Below, piece after piece: positions 25,176 through 35,255 of a stretch of DNA of 64,000 nt. The notes below the pieces were generated by a model, which saw only the letters and a program-made list of their open reading frames with translations, was not told where the DNA came from and made no database searches. A program made the position numbers and the translations under genes. Position 1 is the stretch's first letter. Each line of letters begins with the position of its first letter. The DNA is from an uncultured Gammaproteobacteria bacterium (GTDB lineage Bacteria; Pseudomonadota; Gammaproteobacteria; Eutrophobiales; Eutrophobiaceae), in the NCBI GenBank assembly GCA_958295485.1, contig OY282354.1:496001-560000 (forward strand). Direction: 5' to 3'.

Positions 25176-26702
25176 ATGCGCATGTTTGCGGAATACCAAC
25201 CATTAATCAGCGAAGCGCTAGCCAGGGTATACGACGTCGCCCGCCGGTCCAACCTCGATTATGCGGCTCAATCCTCTCGCCAGTTGCAAAACCGCATATG
25301 GCTCAAACGGGAAGATCAACAATCGGTATTTTCTTATAAATTACGCGGGGCCTATAACCTGATTGCGACCTTGAGCGATGAACAGAAAAAAAACGGCGTA
25401 GTTGCCGCCTCCGCCGGAAATCACGCCCAAGGGGTGGCTTTGGCGGCCAGCAAAATGGACATGGTGGCGACTATCGTGATGCCGAAAACGGCGCCGGAAA
25501 TAAAAGTCAATGCAGTCAGGAGATTGAATGCCAGGGTTGTCCTGCACGGCAATACCTACGATGAAGCGCAGGTTTTTGCAAAAAAACTGGCCTCTTCCGA
25601 AAGAATGGAATTCATCCCGCCATACGACAACCCGTTGATTATCGCAGGACAGGCGACTGTCGCAGTAGAGTTGCTGGAACAATGTGAACGGCAACCCGAT
25701 TGTATTTTTGTCCCGGTCGGCGGCGGCGGCTTAATCGCCGGCATCGCCTTGCACGTTAAATCAATGAACCCGGCAATAAAAATCATCGGCGTAGAACACG
25801 ACGAGGCTGCCTGCATGTATCGGGCGCTGGAAAGCGGGGAGCGGATTGTCCTGGATCATATTGATATATTCGCCGATGGCGCTGCGGTGAGACAGGCAGG
25901 GGAAGAAACGTTCCGCATTTGCCGGGCGCTCGTCGATGAAGTATTGCTTGTCAACGTCGATGAGATCTGCGCGGCGGTCAAGGATATATTCGAGGATACG
26001 CGCGCCATCCCCGAGCCGGCGGGGGCCCTGGCCCTGACGGGATTAAAACAGTATGTTCAACGGGAAGGGGTGAAAGATAAGAACCTGGTTGCCATAGTCA
26101 GCGGCGCGAATGTGAATTTTGACCGTTTACGTCATATTGCTGAATTATCGGCCCTGGGCGAGCAGAGTGAAGCATTGGTTTGCATCACCATTCCTGAACG
26201 GCCGGGCAGTTTCCGCACCCTGTGCCACGATCTTGGCGCCAGGCAAATCACGGAATTTAATTATCGATATAGTAGCGTCGGGGCCGCCCATGTATTTGCG
26301 GGAGTGCAGTTGCGCCATGGCGTCGGGGAAAAGAACCAGCTGATTGAAAACCTGACGAATAAGGGTTATCAGGTCGTCGATTTAAGCAATGATACAGTGG
26401 CGAAGATGCACCTCCGCTACATGGTGGGCGGTCACGCCGCCAACGTCACGGACGAAGTACTATATCGATTTGAATTCCCTGAACGTTCCGGGGCCTTGCT
26501 GCATTTTCTTACTCAGATGGGTGAACGCTGGAATATCAGTTTGTTTCATTACCGTAATCATGGCGCCGCCTACGGCCGGGTGCTGATGGGGATACAGGTT
26601 CCACCGGCGCAAGCCGGCGAGTTTCAGATATTTTTAGATAAACTGGGAATAAAATACTCAGAAGAGACAACCAATCCCGTGTACAAGATGTTCCTGAGCT
26701 GA
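25176..26702 (+). CDS. ilvA: Threonine ammonia-lyase, biosynthetic
   Basis: A 508-residue PLP enzyme making 2-oxobutanoate from threonine for isoleucine synthesis. The PLP lysine is K55 in VFSYKLRGAYN. AASAGNHAQGVALAA and PVGGGGLIAGIALHVK bind the cofactor. Two C-terminal ACT-like regulatory domains follow (EALVCITIPERPGSFRTLCHDL and DEVLYRFEFPERSGALLHFLTQMG), as in the isoleucine-inhibited biosynthetic form. Length is typical. The start could also be the methionine at codon 3. It converges with the 6S RNA gene. Confidence 0.97.
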   Translation: MRMFAEYQPLISEALARVYDVARRSNLDYAAQSSRQLQNRIWLKREDQQSVFSYKLRGAYNLIATLSDEQKKNGVVAASAGNHAQGVALAASKMDMVATIVMPKTAPEIKVNAVRRLNARVVLHGNTYDEAQVFAKKLASSERMEFIPPYDNPLIIAGQATVAVELLEQCERQPDCIFVPVGGGGLIAGIALHVKSMNPAIKIIGVEHDEAACMYRALESGERIVLDHIDIFADGAAVRQAGEETFRICRALVDEVLLVNVDEICAAVKDIFEDTRAIPEPAGALALTGLKQYVQREGVKDKNLVAIVSGANVNFDRLRHIAELSALGEQSEALVCITIPERPGSFRTLCHDLGARQITEFNYRYSSVGAAHVFAGVQLRHGVGEKNQLIENLTNKGYQVVDLSNDTVAKMHLRYMVGGHAANVTDEVLYRFEFPERSGALLHFLTQMGERWNISLFHYRNHGAAYGRVLMGIQVPPAQAGEFQIFLDKLGIKYSEETTNPVYKMFLS

Positions 26703-26725
26703 GAAAACCCTGCTTCAAAACAGGC

Positions 26726-26914
26726 GGGTATCAACCATCGTGCCGTTACAGACCTTGAACTTGAACCAAGGGTTCAAGTGGGAACAGCGGACGATATATC
26801 AGGCTTCCCACTCAATGGCAGGCTTGCACAACAATATCGCGGTTAGTTCCCTTGATAGCAAGAAATAAGCTCAAGTCTCTACCAGGCTGACCACGAACAC
26901 GACAGAAGATACCC
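26726..26914 (-). ncRNA. ssrS: 6S RNA
   Basis: The 189-nt span lies immediately downstream of zapA, the usual site of ssrS in gammaproteobacteria. On the minus strand the ends pair: GGGTATC at the 5' end with GATACCC at the 3' end, and TCGTG with CACGA further in. Inside are 6S-like landmarks: a TTGAGC..ATTTC segment near the 5' side of the bubble, GGGAAGCCTGATA, and near the 3' end TTGAACC...GGTTCAAG followed by GTCTGTAACGG, as in E. coli 6S. Length (E. coli 184 nt) and closing stem fit. 6S RNA sequesters sigma-70 RNA polymerase in stationary phase. The usual downstream fau (ygfA) gene is absent. Confidence 0.82.
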
Positions 26915-26932
26915 AAACAAAACCTTCACTAT

Positions 26933-27253
26933 TCAACGCCCTGACGTTTTTGTCTGATTTTCCTGTATCACGGCGTCGTTGATTTTTGTGTAAAGACGTT
27001 TCACCGTCGTATCTACCGATGAAGTATAGTCTTTCTTTTCTTGTTTGTATGCAAGTAGTTCACTGGCGATATTCAAGGCGGCCATCACCGCTATTCGTTC
27101 TGTCCCAATGATCTTGCCGCTGTTTTTTAAATCCAGCATTTTGTCGTTGATATATTCCACAGTAGCATATAATCGCTCACGTTCATGCTCTCCGCACGAA
27201 ACGAGGTATTCTTTATCAAGAATTGTGACAGCAACCGGGTCTGATTGGGTCAT
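26933..27253 (-). CDS. zapA: Cell division protein ZapA
   Basis: A 106-residue ZapA: VTILDKEYLVSCGEHERERLYATVEYINDKMLDLK is the FtsZ-binding globular head, followed by ERIAVMAALNIASELL and a C-terminal coiled coil. It bundles FtsZ protofilaments at midcell. The start overlaps the stop of the zapB-like gene (TAATG), and 6S RNA follows downstream. Confidence 0.94.
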   Translation of the reverse strand: MTQSDPVAVTILDKEYLVSCGEHERERLYATVEYINDKMLDLKNSGKIIGTERIAVMAALNIASELLAYKQEKKDYTSSVDTTVKRLYTKINDAVIQENQTKTSGR

Positions 27254-27474
27254 TAACGTGTTTCCATAGCCCGCAGGCGAGCAATCATGGATTCAATGCG
27301 GATTTTGGCCTGTTCTGTTTTTTCTATCAATACGGCGCGCTCACTGACGAGGTGTTTTTGTTGGCTACGCAAGGCAGAATTTTCAGTTTTTAACTCTTCG
27401 ACTGTTCCAATGAGTTCATCAACCCGGGTTTCGAGGGCGCCCAAATCTATATTTTCTGGTTTATTCTCTGTCAT
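27253..27474 (-). CDS. ZapB-like coiled-coil protein
   Basis: A 73-residue, almost entirely coiled-coil protein: LETRVDELIGTVEELKTENSALRSQQKHLVSERAVLIEKTEQAKIRIESMIARLRAME. Short coiled-coil genes directly upstream of zapA are standard in gammaproteobacteria and belong to the TIGR02449/ZapB-like family thought to help division ring assembly. It is translationally coupled to zapA. It is divergent from pepP across about 165 bp, which must contain both promoters. Confidence 0.85.
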   Translation of the reverse strand: MTENKPENIDLGALETRVDELIGTVEELKTENSALRSQQKHLVSERAVLIEKTEQAKIRIESMIARLRAMETR

Positions 27475-27640
27475 AAGCCTGTATTCCGCTATTATGAAAC
27501 GACTATCGGCATTGTATCAATATAGAACGGCCCTGAAAGGGGGTCAACATGATAAACCAATGAATTTAACTAATGACTTGAATCACACCCATATTGCCCT
27601 GCAAAATACCCCTCTCAGACAAAGATAAAAGGTTCCGGTG

Positions 27641-28948
27641 ATGAAAACCAGCGAATTCAAGAAGCGTCGAAAGAAACTGATGGATATGATGGGAGATAAT
27701 TGCGTTGCAATCTCACCTGCGGCGCCCGTAAAAACCCGTAACCGGGATGTGGAATTTCCATATCGTCCTGACAGTGATTTTTATTATCTAACAGGGTTTG
27801 CCGAACCGGAAGCTGTCGCGGCGCTGGTTCCCGGACGGGCGGCTGGCGAGTTCGTGATGTTCTGTCGTGAACGCGACCGGGAGAAGGAAATCTGGGATGG
27901 CCCCAGGGCAGGTCTGGAAGGCGCCTGTGACGATTATGGCGCGAATGACGCGTTTCCTGTCACGGATATTGACGATATTTTACCCGGACTGCTGGAAGAC
28001 CGGGAACGGATTTATTACACCATGGGGAATGATGCCGCGTTCGACCAGCGCGTGATCAGCTGGGTCAAGCAAGTGCGCGGCAAGGCCCGTAACGGTGTTC
28101 ACGCGCCGGATGAGTTTGTTTCCCTGAACCACCTGCTGCATGACATGCGCCTGTATAAAAGCCGCGATGAGATCAGGATGCTGCGCAAAGCCGCTAAAAT
28201 TTCTGCAAACGCACACATCCGCGCCATGCAATCATGCCACCCGGGGATGATGGAATACCAGGTGGAAGCCGAATTAGTCCATGAGTTCATTCGCCAGGGC
28301 GCGCGCAACCCGGCTTATCCCCCCATCGTAGGCAGTGGCGCAAATAGTTGCATACTGCACTATATTGGAAATTCCAAACAGCTTGAAGATGGAGATATTT
28401 TATTAATCGATGCCGGCGCTGAATATAACGGTTACGCAGGTGATGTTACCCGGACGTTTCCCGTTAATGGCCGCTTTACCCAAGAACAGAAAGACGTCTA
28501 CGAAGTGGTGCTTGCCGCGCAACTTGCCGCGATTGATGAGGTCAAGCCGGGGAATCACTGGAATCAGCCCCATAATGCGGCGGTCAAAGTAATCACCGAA
28601 GGCCTGGTTTCCCTGGGTCTTCTTCGGGGAAAGTTGCGAACGCTGATAAAAGAAGAGAAGTACAAGAAATATTATATGCACAAAACCGGGCACTGGCTGG
28701 GCATGGACGTGCACGACGTAGGTGATTATAAATTGGAAGGAGAATGGCGAATGCTGGAACCGGGCATGGCCTTGACCATTGAGCCGGGGCTGTATTTCGC
28801 GCCACGCCGGGGACTCGCCAGGAAATGGTGGAACATCGGCGTGCGCATTGAAGATGACGTCTTGGTCACCCGGGATGGCAATGAAGTATTAAGTCGCCAC
28901 GTGCCCAAAAGCATCGATGAAATCGAGGCGTTGATGGCTGCGGGCTGA
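27641..28948 (+). CDS. pepP: Xaa-Pro aminopeptidase
   Basis: A 435-residue metallopeptidase (M24B) that removes N-terminal residues preceding proline. The N-terminal domain has SPAAPVKTRNRDVEFPYRPDSDFYYLTGF. The pita-bread domain has metal ligands in ILLIDAGAEYNGYAGDVTRTFP, HKTGHWLGMDVHDVG and MALTIEPGLYF, and IRIEDDVLVT-like GVRIEDDVLV. A GTG three bases upstream is an alternative start. It heads the pepP-ubiH-ubiI cluster found in many gammaproteobacteria; the ygfB gene that usually precedes it is absent. Confidence 0.96.
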   Translation: MKTSEFKKRRKKLMDMMGDNCVAISPAAPVKTRNRDVEFPYRPDSDFYYLTGFAEPEAVAALVPGRAAGEFVMFCRERDREKEIWDGPRAGLEGACDDYGANDAFPVTDIDDILPGLLEDRERIYYTMGNDAAFDQRVISWVKQVRGKARNGVHAPDEFVSLNHLLHDMRLYKSRDEIRMLRKAAKISANAHIRAMQSCHPGMMEYQVEAELVHEFIRQGARNPAYPPIVGSGANSCILHYIGNSKQLEDGDILLIDAGAEYNGYAGDVTRTFPVNGRFTQEQKDVYEVVLAAQLAAIDEVKPGNHWNQPHNAAVKVITEGLVSLGLLRGKLRTLIKEEKYKKYYMHKTGHWLGMDVHDVGDYKLEGEWRMLEPGMALTIEPGLYFAPRRGLARKWWNIGVRIEDDVLVTRDGNEVLSRHVPKSIDEIEALMAAG

Positions 28949-29054
28949 GCCGCGGATTACGCAGGGGAACACGGGCTGAAGTTGTTATTGTCTTGGCGCT
29001 TTTTACTTGCGCCACCTGCGGATAACCCATTCTTAGGTACTGGATTATTATCCC

Positions 29055-30269
29055 ATGAAGGTTGAGTATGATATTGCCATTATCGGCGGCGGCATGGTGG
29101 GGGCAAGCCTTGCCTGTGGCCTGGCAAAGGAAAATATCAATATTGCCCTGATAGAGAAGACGCCGCTTAAATCAGCCGGGCAACCAAGTTATGATGACCG
29201 GGGCATTGCCTTGTCGATTTCTTCGCAACGGATATTCGATGCAATGGGGTTGTGGTCAAAACTGGGTCGCCATGCTTGCCCCATTAAACAGGTCCACGTC
29301 AGCGAACAGGGTCGTTATGGGGCCGTCAGGATGGCGGCCGATGCGCTTGGCCTCGAGGCCTTGGGATTTGTCGTTATTGCGCGTGAATTGGGCCGGGCGC
29401 TGCTAAATGAGGTTTCACGTCACGATAATATCGATGTCATCTGTCCGGCGTCGGCGGCGGGAATCCGGCAGAAAAGCGCTTCGGTTGAAGTAGATCTGAA
29501 GCAGAAAAACGGCGGCGTTGCCTCCCTCACCTGCAAATTATTGGTTATTGCAGACGGCGGGCTGTCAAGCTCAAGGGAATTAATCGGGATAAAAATCAAG
29601 CGCCATGATTACCGGCAGACCGCTATCGTCAGTAACGTCACGGTCTCCGGGGATCATTCCGGCACGGCATATGAAAGATTTGTGCCCGGTGGTTTGATTG
29701 CCCTTCTACCGCTAACCGGCAACCGCTGCGTGGCGGTCATGGTAGCGCCAAGTGATACGGCCGATGCTTATTTACAGGGCAGCGATGATGAATATATCAA
29801 CCACCTGCAACAAAAATTCGGCAAACGTCTGGGGACATTTTGCAAGCCGGGCGCCAGGAAGTCTTACCCCTTGTTTTTACTTGAACCGGAGCGACAGGCA
29901 AGCGATCGCAGTGTGCTGCTTGGCAATGCGGCGCATACTATCCACCCTAACGGCGCCCAGGGATTTAACCTTGCCTTGCGGGACGTGGCCGGATTGGTTG
30001 AGCATATCGTCACGGTTTTACGCGCCGGAGGGGATGTGGGCGGCAGGGACTTGCTTGATTCTTATATTTCGTCCAGGGAAACGGATCAACAGCGGGTGAT
30101 CAGGTTTACCCACGCGCTACATAAGACTTTTAACAACGCAAATCCATTGAAATCAATATCGCGCAATACCTTGATGTTCGTCCTGGACGCCCTGCCGGCC
30201 TTGAAAAAGGAGTTCATTATACGGGGAGCGGGTCTGCACGTGAACCAGCCGGTCAGTACCTCAGGTTGA
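29055..30269 (+). CDS. ubiH: 2-octaprenyl-6-methoxyphenol hydroxylase
   Basis: A 404-residue FAD-dependent aromatic hydroxylase of ubiquinone synthesis. The N-terminal dinucleotide fold is YDIAIIGGGMVGASLACGLAKENINIALIEK. The middle has LVIADGGLSSSRELIGIK (DG motif), and the second FAD motif is VLLGNAAHTIHPNGAQGFNLALRDVAGL. The protein is about 34% alike by eye to the next gene, the usual UbiH/UbiI paralog pair; assignment between the two rests on order and the NGAQGFNLALRD motif of UbiH. It follows pepP by 106 bp. Confidence 0.9.
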   Translation: MKVEYDIAIIGGGMVGASLACGLAKENINIALIEKTPLKSAGQPSYDDRGIALSISSQRIFDAMGLWSKLGRHACPIKQVHVSEQGRYGAVRMAADALGLEALGFVVIARELGRALLNEVSRHDNIDVICPASAAGIRQKSASVEVDLKQKNGGVASLTCKLLVIADGGLSSSRELIGIKIKRHDYRQTAIVSNVTVSGDHSGTAYERFVPGGLIALLPLTGNRCVAVMVAPSDTADAYLQGSDDEYINHLQQKFGKRLGTFCKPGARKSYPLFLLEPERQASDRSVLLGNAAHTIHPNGAQGFNLALRDVAGLVEHIVTVLRAGGDVGGRDLLDSYISSRETDQQRVIRFTHALHKTFNNANPLKSISRNTLMFVLDALPALKKEFIIRGAGLHVNQPVSTSG

Positions 30270-30272
30270 CGG

Positions 30273-31487
30273 ATGGACAGGCTGAAGACGGACATCCTGA
30301 TAGTCGGCGGCGGCGTCGTCGGCAGCAGTATGGCGCTGCTGGCGGCCTCGAATGGGTTTGAATGTGGACTGGTTGAACAGGATACAGCGGCTGGCGGCGG
30401 TCCGCCGGCGGCTGACCCGCGGGTTTTGGCGTTGACATTGGCATCGCAAAAGATCCTGCAATTTATCAACGCGTGGCAACAACTTGCGCCGGCGGACCTG
30501 GGCCGGTTCGAACGCATGCACGTGTGGGATGAAAACGGCAAGGCCCAAGTCAGGTTTGACAGCGCCGATGTCAACCGGTCAACCCTGGGCTACATCGTCC
30601 AACAGGATGCGCTGGTAAAAGCCCTGGAAAAGGCCCGGAAGTTTCAGCCCGCCGTTACCGGGTTCACGGGTGTCAGTCCGACCAGCCTCAGCCCCGACCG
30701 GAAAGAGGTTACGCTGGGGTTGAGTGACGGGAGGCAGGTATCGGCGAAACTGATCATTGCCGCCGACGGCGCAAGATCGAAGCTGAGGCAACTTGCCGGG
30801 ATAGATTACGACAGCCGTAAATATGGGCAAACGGCGGTGGCAAGCGTGGTTCAGACCGAATTGCCCCATGAACGCGTAGCCCGCCAGCGATTTCTGGCCA
30901 AGGGGCCAATTGCCTTCCTGCCCATGGCTGAGCAGGATCAGTGTGGAGTGGTCTGGTCGACAACGCCGGAGCAGGCGGCTGAATTGCTTGATATGGACGA
31001 GACCGGATTTCATGCGCTTCTCCAACACGTATTTGACAGCCGTTTGGGTATGATCAAGCATTCAGGCGTCAGGCAAAGTTTCCCCCTGCAACGGGCACAG
31101 GCGCGCCATTATTGCGCCGACAGGCTGGCATTGGTCGGTGACGCGGCCCATTGTGTCCATCCGCTGGCGGGCCTGGGCGCCAACCTGGGGTTGTTGGATG
31201 CGGCCAGTTTATTGGAAGTTTTATGCAACGCCAGGGCGGGGCGGCGGGACATCGGCGGCATGACGGTCTTGAGGAAGTACGAAAGATGGCGCAAGGGCGA
31301 GAATTTCATGGTTATGATGGTCTTGGAGGGCTTGAAATACCTGTTTGAAAATCAGACCTCGCCCTTGCCGGAGTTCAGGAATGCCGGCATGGGTGTCTTT
31401 AATTCCTTTCACGCGCTTAAAAATTTTATAATACGCCGGGCGACGGGCATGGAAGGTGATTTGCCCGCTATCGTCAAAAATGATTGA
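30273..31487 (+). CDS. ubiI: UbiI/VisC-like FAD-dependent ubiquinone hydroxylase
   Basis: A 404-residue paralog of UbiH, starting three bases after it. It has [39 protein letters not shown] and the motif [33 protein letters not shown]; the [10 protein letters not shown] form is typical of UbiI/UbiF relatives. It hydroxylates the ubiquinone ring in an oxygen-dependent step. In this lineage it could alternatively act as UbiF or UbiM, which sequence alone cannot settle. It overlaps or abuts glnS. Confidence 0.85.
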   Translation: MDRLKTDILIVGGGVVGSSMALLAASNGFECGLVEQDTAAGGGPPAADPRVLALTLASQKILQFINAWQQLAPADLGRFERMHVWDENGKAQVRFDSADVNRSTLGYIVQQDALVKALEKARKFQPAVTGFTGVSPTSLSPDRKEVTLGLSDGRQVSAKLIIAADGARSKLRQLAGIDYDSRKYGQTAVASVVQTELPHERVARQRFLAKGPIAFLPMAEQDQCGVVWSTTPEQAAELLDMDETGFHALLQHVFDSRLGMIKHSGVRQSFPLQRAQARHYCADRLALVGDAAHCVHPLAGLGANLGLLDAASLLEVLCNARAGRRDIGGMTVLRKYERWRKGENFMVMMVLEGLKYLFENQTSPLPEFRNAGMGVFNSFHALKNFIIRRATGMEGDLPAIVKND

Positions 31488-31488
31488 A

Positions 31489-33192
31489 ATGCAAAATTCA
31501 GCGCCGCCAAACTTCATCCGTAAAATCATCGATGATGACCTGGACCAGGGTCGTTGCCGAGAGGGTATCCACACGCGCTTTCCACCGGAACCCAACGGCT
31601 ATTTGCATATAGGCCATGCCAAGGCAATCTGTCTGAATTTCGGGATAGCCGCCGAGTATGAAGGCAAATGCAACCTGCGATTTGATGATACCAACCCCGA
31701 AAAAGAAGAGATGAAGTACGTTGAATCCATCCGGGAAGACATTCGCTGGCTGGGGTTTGATTGGGAAGACAGGTTGTTTTACGCATCGGATTATTTCGAC
31801 CGGTTGTTTCAATACGCCGTCGATTTGATTAATCAGGGCAAGGCTTACGTGGACAGCCTGAGCGCCGAGCAAATCAGGCAATATCGCGGCGCCCTGACGG
31901 AACCGGGAAAAGACAGCCCGTATCGAAACAGGTCAATCGAGGCAAACCTCGACCTGTTCCACAAGATGAAGGCTGGCGAGTTTGACGAAGGCGCGCACGT
32001 GCTCAGGGCAAAAATAGACATGGGCGCGGCCAACCTGAATATGCGCGACCCCGTCATCTATCGTATTCGCCGGGCCGCGCACTACCGCACCGGCGCCAAG
32101 TGGTGTATTTATCCCATGTACGATTTCACCCAGTGCCTGTCCGATGCGGTAGAGCACGTCACCCACTCGTTGTGCAGCCTGGAATTTGAAGATCACCGTC
32201 CCCTGTACGACTGGTTTATCGACAACCTGGACACGCCTTCACGACCGCGCCAGTACGAGTTCGCCCGGCTTAACCTCGAATATACGGTGTTAAGCAAACG
32301 CAAGTTAATCGAGCTGGTTGAAGACAAACGCGTGGATGGTTGGGATGACCCGCGCATGCCGACCATTTCAGGCCTGAGACGCCGCGGTTTTACCCCGGAA
32401 TCGATAAGGGATTTTTGTGAGCGAATTGGTTTGACCAAAAGCGATACCTATATAGACATGGGGGTGCTGGAGCACGTTATCAGGGATGAATTAGGCGCCG
32501 TCGCGCCGCGCCGCATGGCGGTATTACGCCCCTTGAAAGTGGTTATCGATAATTACCCCGATGCTGAAGAGGAACTCCTGGATGCGGCCAACCATCCGCA
32601 GGACCCCACCATGGGCACGCGGCAAATCCCCTTCAGCAAAGTGATTTATATCGAAAAAGATGATTTCATGGAAGATGCCCCGAAAAAGTTCTTTCGGTTA
32701 TCTCCGGGCCGGGAGGTGCGCTTGCGTTATGCCTATTTTATAACCTGTAACGAGGTCATCAAGGACGAGAAAACCGGCGAGGCGCTGGAGTTGCGCTGTA
32801 GCTATGACCCGGCAACCCGCGGCGGCAAGGCCCCCGACGGGCGGAAGGTCAAGGGGACAATCCACTGGGTATCGGCGCGGCACGCCGTCCCGGCAGCGGT
32901 GAGGTTATACGACAGGTTGTTTTCCGTTGCCAATCCTGAACGCGCCGACGCTGACTGGAAGAGCTATATCAATCCTGATTCCATGGAAATATTGACGCGC
33001 TGTTTCGTTGAACCCGGCTTGGCTAAGGCATCACCCGGCGCTCGTTTTCAATTCGAACGCTTGGGGTACTTTTGCGCCGATGAAAAAGACTGGCGCCCCG
33101 ACAAGCCGGTCTTCAACCGGATTGTAACCTTGCGCGACACATGGGAGAAGATCCGCAAAAAACAGCCGGCTAAAAGCGGGGAGCAAACATGA
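31489..33192 (+). CDS. glnS: Glutaminyl-tRNA synthetase
   Basis: A class I aminoacyl-tRNA synthetase of about 567 residues. The HIGH motif is in [21 protein letters not shown] and the KMSKS-type motif is [37 protein letters not shown] and [16 protein letters not shown] are characteristic of GlnRS. The C-terminal anticodon-binding barrels are complete ([19 protein letters not shown]). The start is placed at [14 protein letters not shown] (31489), two bases after the ubiI stop; an ATG at 31480 overlapping ubiI is possible. GlnS implies direct tRNA-Gln charging. Confidence 0.97.
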   Translation: MQNSAPPNFIRKIIDDDLDQGRCREGIHTRFPPEPNGYLHIGHAKAICLNFGIAAEYEGKCNLRFDDTNPEKEEMKYVESIREDIRWLGFDWEDRLFYASDYFDRLFQYAVDLINQGKAYVDSLSAEQIRQYRGALTEPGKDSPYRNRSIEANLDLFHKMKAGEFDEGAHVLRAKIDMGAANLNMRDPVIYRIRRAAHYRTGAKWCIYPMYDFTQCLSDAVEHVTHSLCSLEFEDHRPLYDWFIDNLDTPSRPRQYEFARLNLEYTVLSKRKLIELVEDKRVDGWDDPRMPTISGLRRRGFTPESIRDFCERIGLTKSDTYIDMGVLEHVIRDELGAVAPRRMAVLRPLKVVIDNYPDAEEELLDAANHPQDPTMGTRQIPFSKVIYIEKDDFMEDAPKKFFRLSPGREVRLRYAYFITCNEVIKDEKTGEALELRCSYDPATRGGKAPDGRKVKGTIHWVSARHAVPAAVRLYDRLFSVANPERADADWKSYINPDSMEILTRCFVEPGLAKASPGARFQFERLGYFCADEKDWRPDKPVFNRIVTLRDTWEKIRKKQPAKSGEQT

Positions 33193-33219
33193 TAATATGG
33201 TGACGGGGAATTGAATAAT

Positions 33220-34182
33220 ATGACATTGAAACAAAGGGCGCCAAGAAACCAGACACTGGCTTGCAGTCAGGCAGAAGTTGACCGTCTGTCAGCCGGTATT
33301 TGTCATGTCGATAATCACGTTGACGTCCGGGATATTAGTGGAAAAATAATTTCCGGCGACACGTTTGAGGTATTGGGAAAACTGCCCAAGGGCTTTGTTG
33401 ATCTCCTGATCTTGGACCCCCCCTACAATCTATCCAAAAACTATAACGGCCACCTGTTCAAAGAAAAAGAAAAAACTGAGTACCGGCAATGGTTTCAGCG
33501 CGTTGTTGAAGCCTTGCTGCCGACCCTCAAGCCAACTGCAACGGTTTACGTCTGCGCCGATTGGAAAACCTCCGTTCTTATTGCGCCGATTTTAGAAACG
33601 TATTTCCATGTTCGCAACCGGATTGCCTGGGAAAGGGAAAAAGGCCGCGGCGCCAAATCAAATTGGAAAAATAACACCGAGGATATTTGGTTCTGTACTG
33701 TTTCTGATGACTACTACTTTGATGTGGATTCCGTGAAATTGAAGCGAAGGGTAATGGCGCCTTACCGGGTTGATGGGAAGCCGAAGGACTGGGATGAGGA
33801 AGATAATGGCAACTATCGCCTGACTTGCCCCTCCAATATCTGGACGGATATCACCATTCCGTTTTGGTCTATGCCGGAAAATACCGACCACCCCACTCAA
33901 AAGCCTGAAAAGCTGATAGCAAAACTTGTTTTAGCCAGTTCAAGGCAAGGCGACTTTGTGTTTGACCCCTTCCTGGGCAGCGGTACCACAGCCGTAGTCG
34001 CAAGCAAGCTGGACAGGGCCTTTTGCGGGATAGAGCTTAATAAGGAATATTGTTGCTGGGCACTTAAACGCCTGGAGATGGCGTTTTCCGATTCAATTAT
34101 CCAGGGCTATACAGGTGGTGTTTTCTGGGAGAGAAACTCCCTTAATAGCCAGACTACAAGCAAGGAGACCTTATCCCTATGA
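33220..34182 (+). CDS. DNA adenine/cytosine-N4 methyltransferase, apparently orphan
   Basis: A 320-residue N6/N4 methyltransferase. The catalytic motif is [16 protein letters not shown] (DPPY near residue 66) and the SAM-binding motif [16 protein letters not shown] comes near residue 248, the order typical of beta-class enzymes. [18 protein letters not shown] is also conserved. No restriction gene is adjacent. The start at 33220 has GGGGAA upstream; a TTG at 33211 is possible. Its last four bases overlap the purC start (ATGA), so it is translationally coupled to purine synthesis, an unusual partner. Confidence 0.9.
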   Translation: MTLKQRAPRNQTLACSQAEVDRLSAGICHVDNHVDVRDISGKIISGDTFEVLGKLPKGFVDLLILDPPYNLSKNYNGHLFKEKEKTEYRQWFQRVVEALLPTLKPTATVYVCADWKTSVLIAPILETYFHVRNRIAWEREKGRGAKSNWKNNTEDIWFCTVSDDYYFDVDSVKLKRRVMAPYRVDGKPKDWDEEDNGNYRLTCPSNIWTDITIPFWSMPENTDHPTQKPEKLIAKLVLASSRQGDFVFDPFLGSGTTAVVASKLDRAFCGIELNKEYCCWALKRLEMAFSDSIIQGYTGGVFWERNSLNSQTTSKETLSL

Positions 34183-35081
34183 CAAACCTGAACGATGCGC
34201 TTTATCAATCGGAAATTGACGACTTGTCCCTTATCAATCGGGGCAAGGTTCGGGACATCTATGAGGTCGATGCTGAGCGCCTGCTGATTGTTACCAGCGA
34301 TCGGCTCTCCGCATTCGACGTGGTATTGCCCGACCCGATCCCCGGAAAAGGCGCGGTGCTGACGACAGTTTCCAATTTCTGGTTTAACCGGACCGAAAAA
34401 CTGATCAATAACCACCTGACCGGCAGGCAACTGGATTCTATCGGACTCAAAGATGATGAAATCAAGCAGTTGGAAGGCCGGGCCATCGTGGTTAAAAGGC
34501 TGACGCCCCTGCCCGTCGAAGCCATTGTTCGCGGCTATATCATCGGCTCAGGCTGGAAAGACTATCAAAACACCGGCGCGGTATGCGGAATAAAATTGCC
34601 GGCGGGCTTGCAACAGGCCCAGCAATTACCGGAACCGATATTTACCCCATCCACCAAGGCCGACGCCGGGGAGCATGATGAAAACATCAGTTTTGCAAAA
34701 ACCATCGACTTGTTGGGTGATGCGCTGGCGCAAAAAGTCCGTGAACTGAGTCTGACGATCTACCGGCAGGCGGCAGAATATGCCCGGCAGCGGGGAATCA
34801 TCATTGCCGATACCAAACTGGAATTCGGTCTTGACGGCAACGGCGAGTTGTTCCTCATAGACGAAGTCCTGACGCCGGACTCCTCCCGCTTCTGGCCGGC
34901 GGCTGCTTACCAAACGGGCATCAGCCCCCCCAGCTTCGACAAGCAATACGTCAGGGACTACCTCGAGACCCTGGACTGGAACAAACAAGCGCCCGCCCCG
35001 GCATTGCCCACCGAGGTCATCGCCAACACCGCCGCCAAATACAAAGAAGCGCAGAACCGGCTGCTGGATGAACAGGAATGA
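34179..35081 (+). CDS. purC: SAICAR synthase
   Basis: A 300-residue phosphoribosylaminoimidazole-succinocarboxamide synthase of purine synthesis. Motifs: [91 protein letters not shown] and [15 protein letters not shown]. It is the longer (~300 residue) form. Its ATG overlaps the methyltransferase stop. About 175 bp of noncoding sequence with a hairpin repeat follows. Confidence 0.97.
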   Translation: MTNLNDALYQSEIDDLSLINRGKVRDIYEVDAERLLIVTSDRLSAFDVVLPDPIPGKGAVLTTVSNFWFNRTEKLINNHLTGRQLDSIGLKDDEIKQLEGRAIVVKRLTPLPVEAIVRGYIIGSGWKDYQNTGAVCGIKLPAGLQQAQQLPEPIFTPSTKADAGEHDENISFAKTIDLLGDALAQKVRELSLTIYRQAAEYARQRGIIIADTKLEFGLDGNGELFLIDEVLTPDSSRFWPAAAYQTGISPPSFDKQYVRDYLETLDWNKQAPAPALPTEVIANTAAKYKEAQNRLLDEQE

Positions 35082-35160
35082 AAGAGGGCGGAGTAACTGA
35101 TTTAATTACTTCCCTATCTGGTAGTTCACCAATATTAATTTGATTGATAAGTTACGCGTC

Positions 35161-35180
35161 ATTCCGGTGAAAGCCGGAAT
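35161..35180. repeat. Dispersed hairpin repeat
   Basis: ATTCCGG (35161-35167) and CCGGAAT (35174-35180) pair across TGAAAG, within the common proteobacterial CATTCC...GGAATCCAG type of dispersed repeat. It separates purC from the convergent ATPase gene and may terminate either. Confidence 0.6.
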
Positions 35181-35255
35181 CCAGTCAAACAACCTTCCTT
35201 ATCAATTGATATAAAGTTGTCGGAGCGCTAATCGCTTTTTCTTTATTGGAGACTT

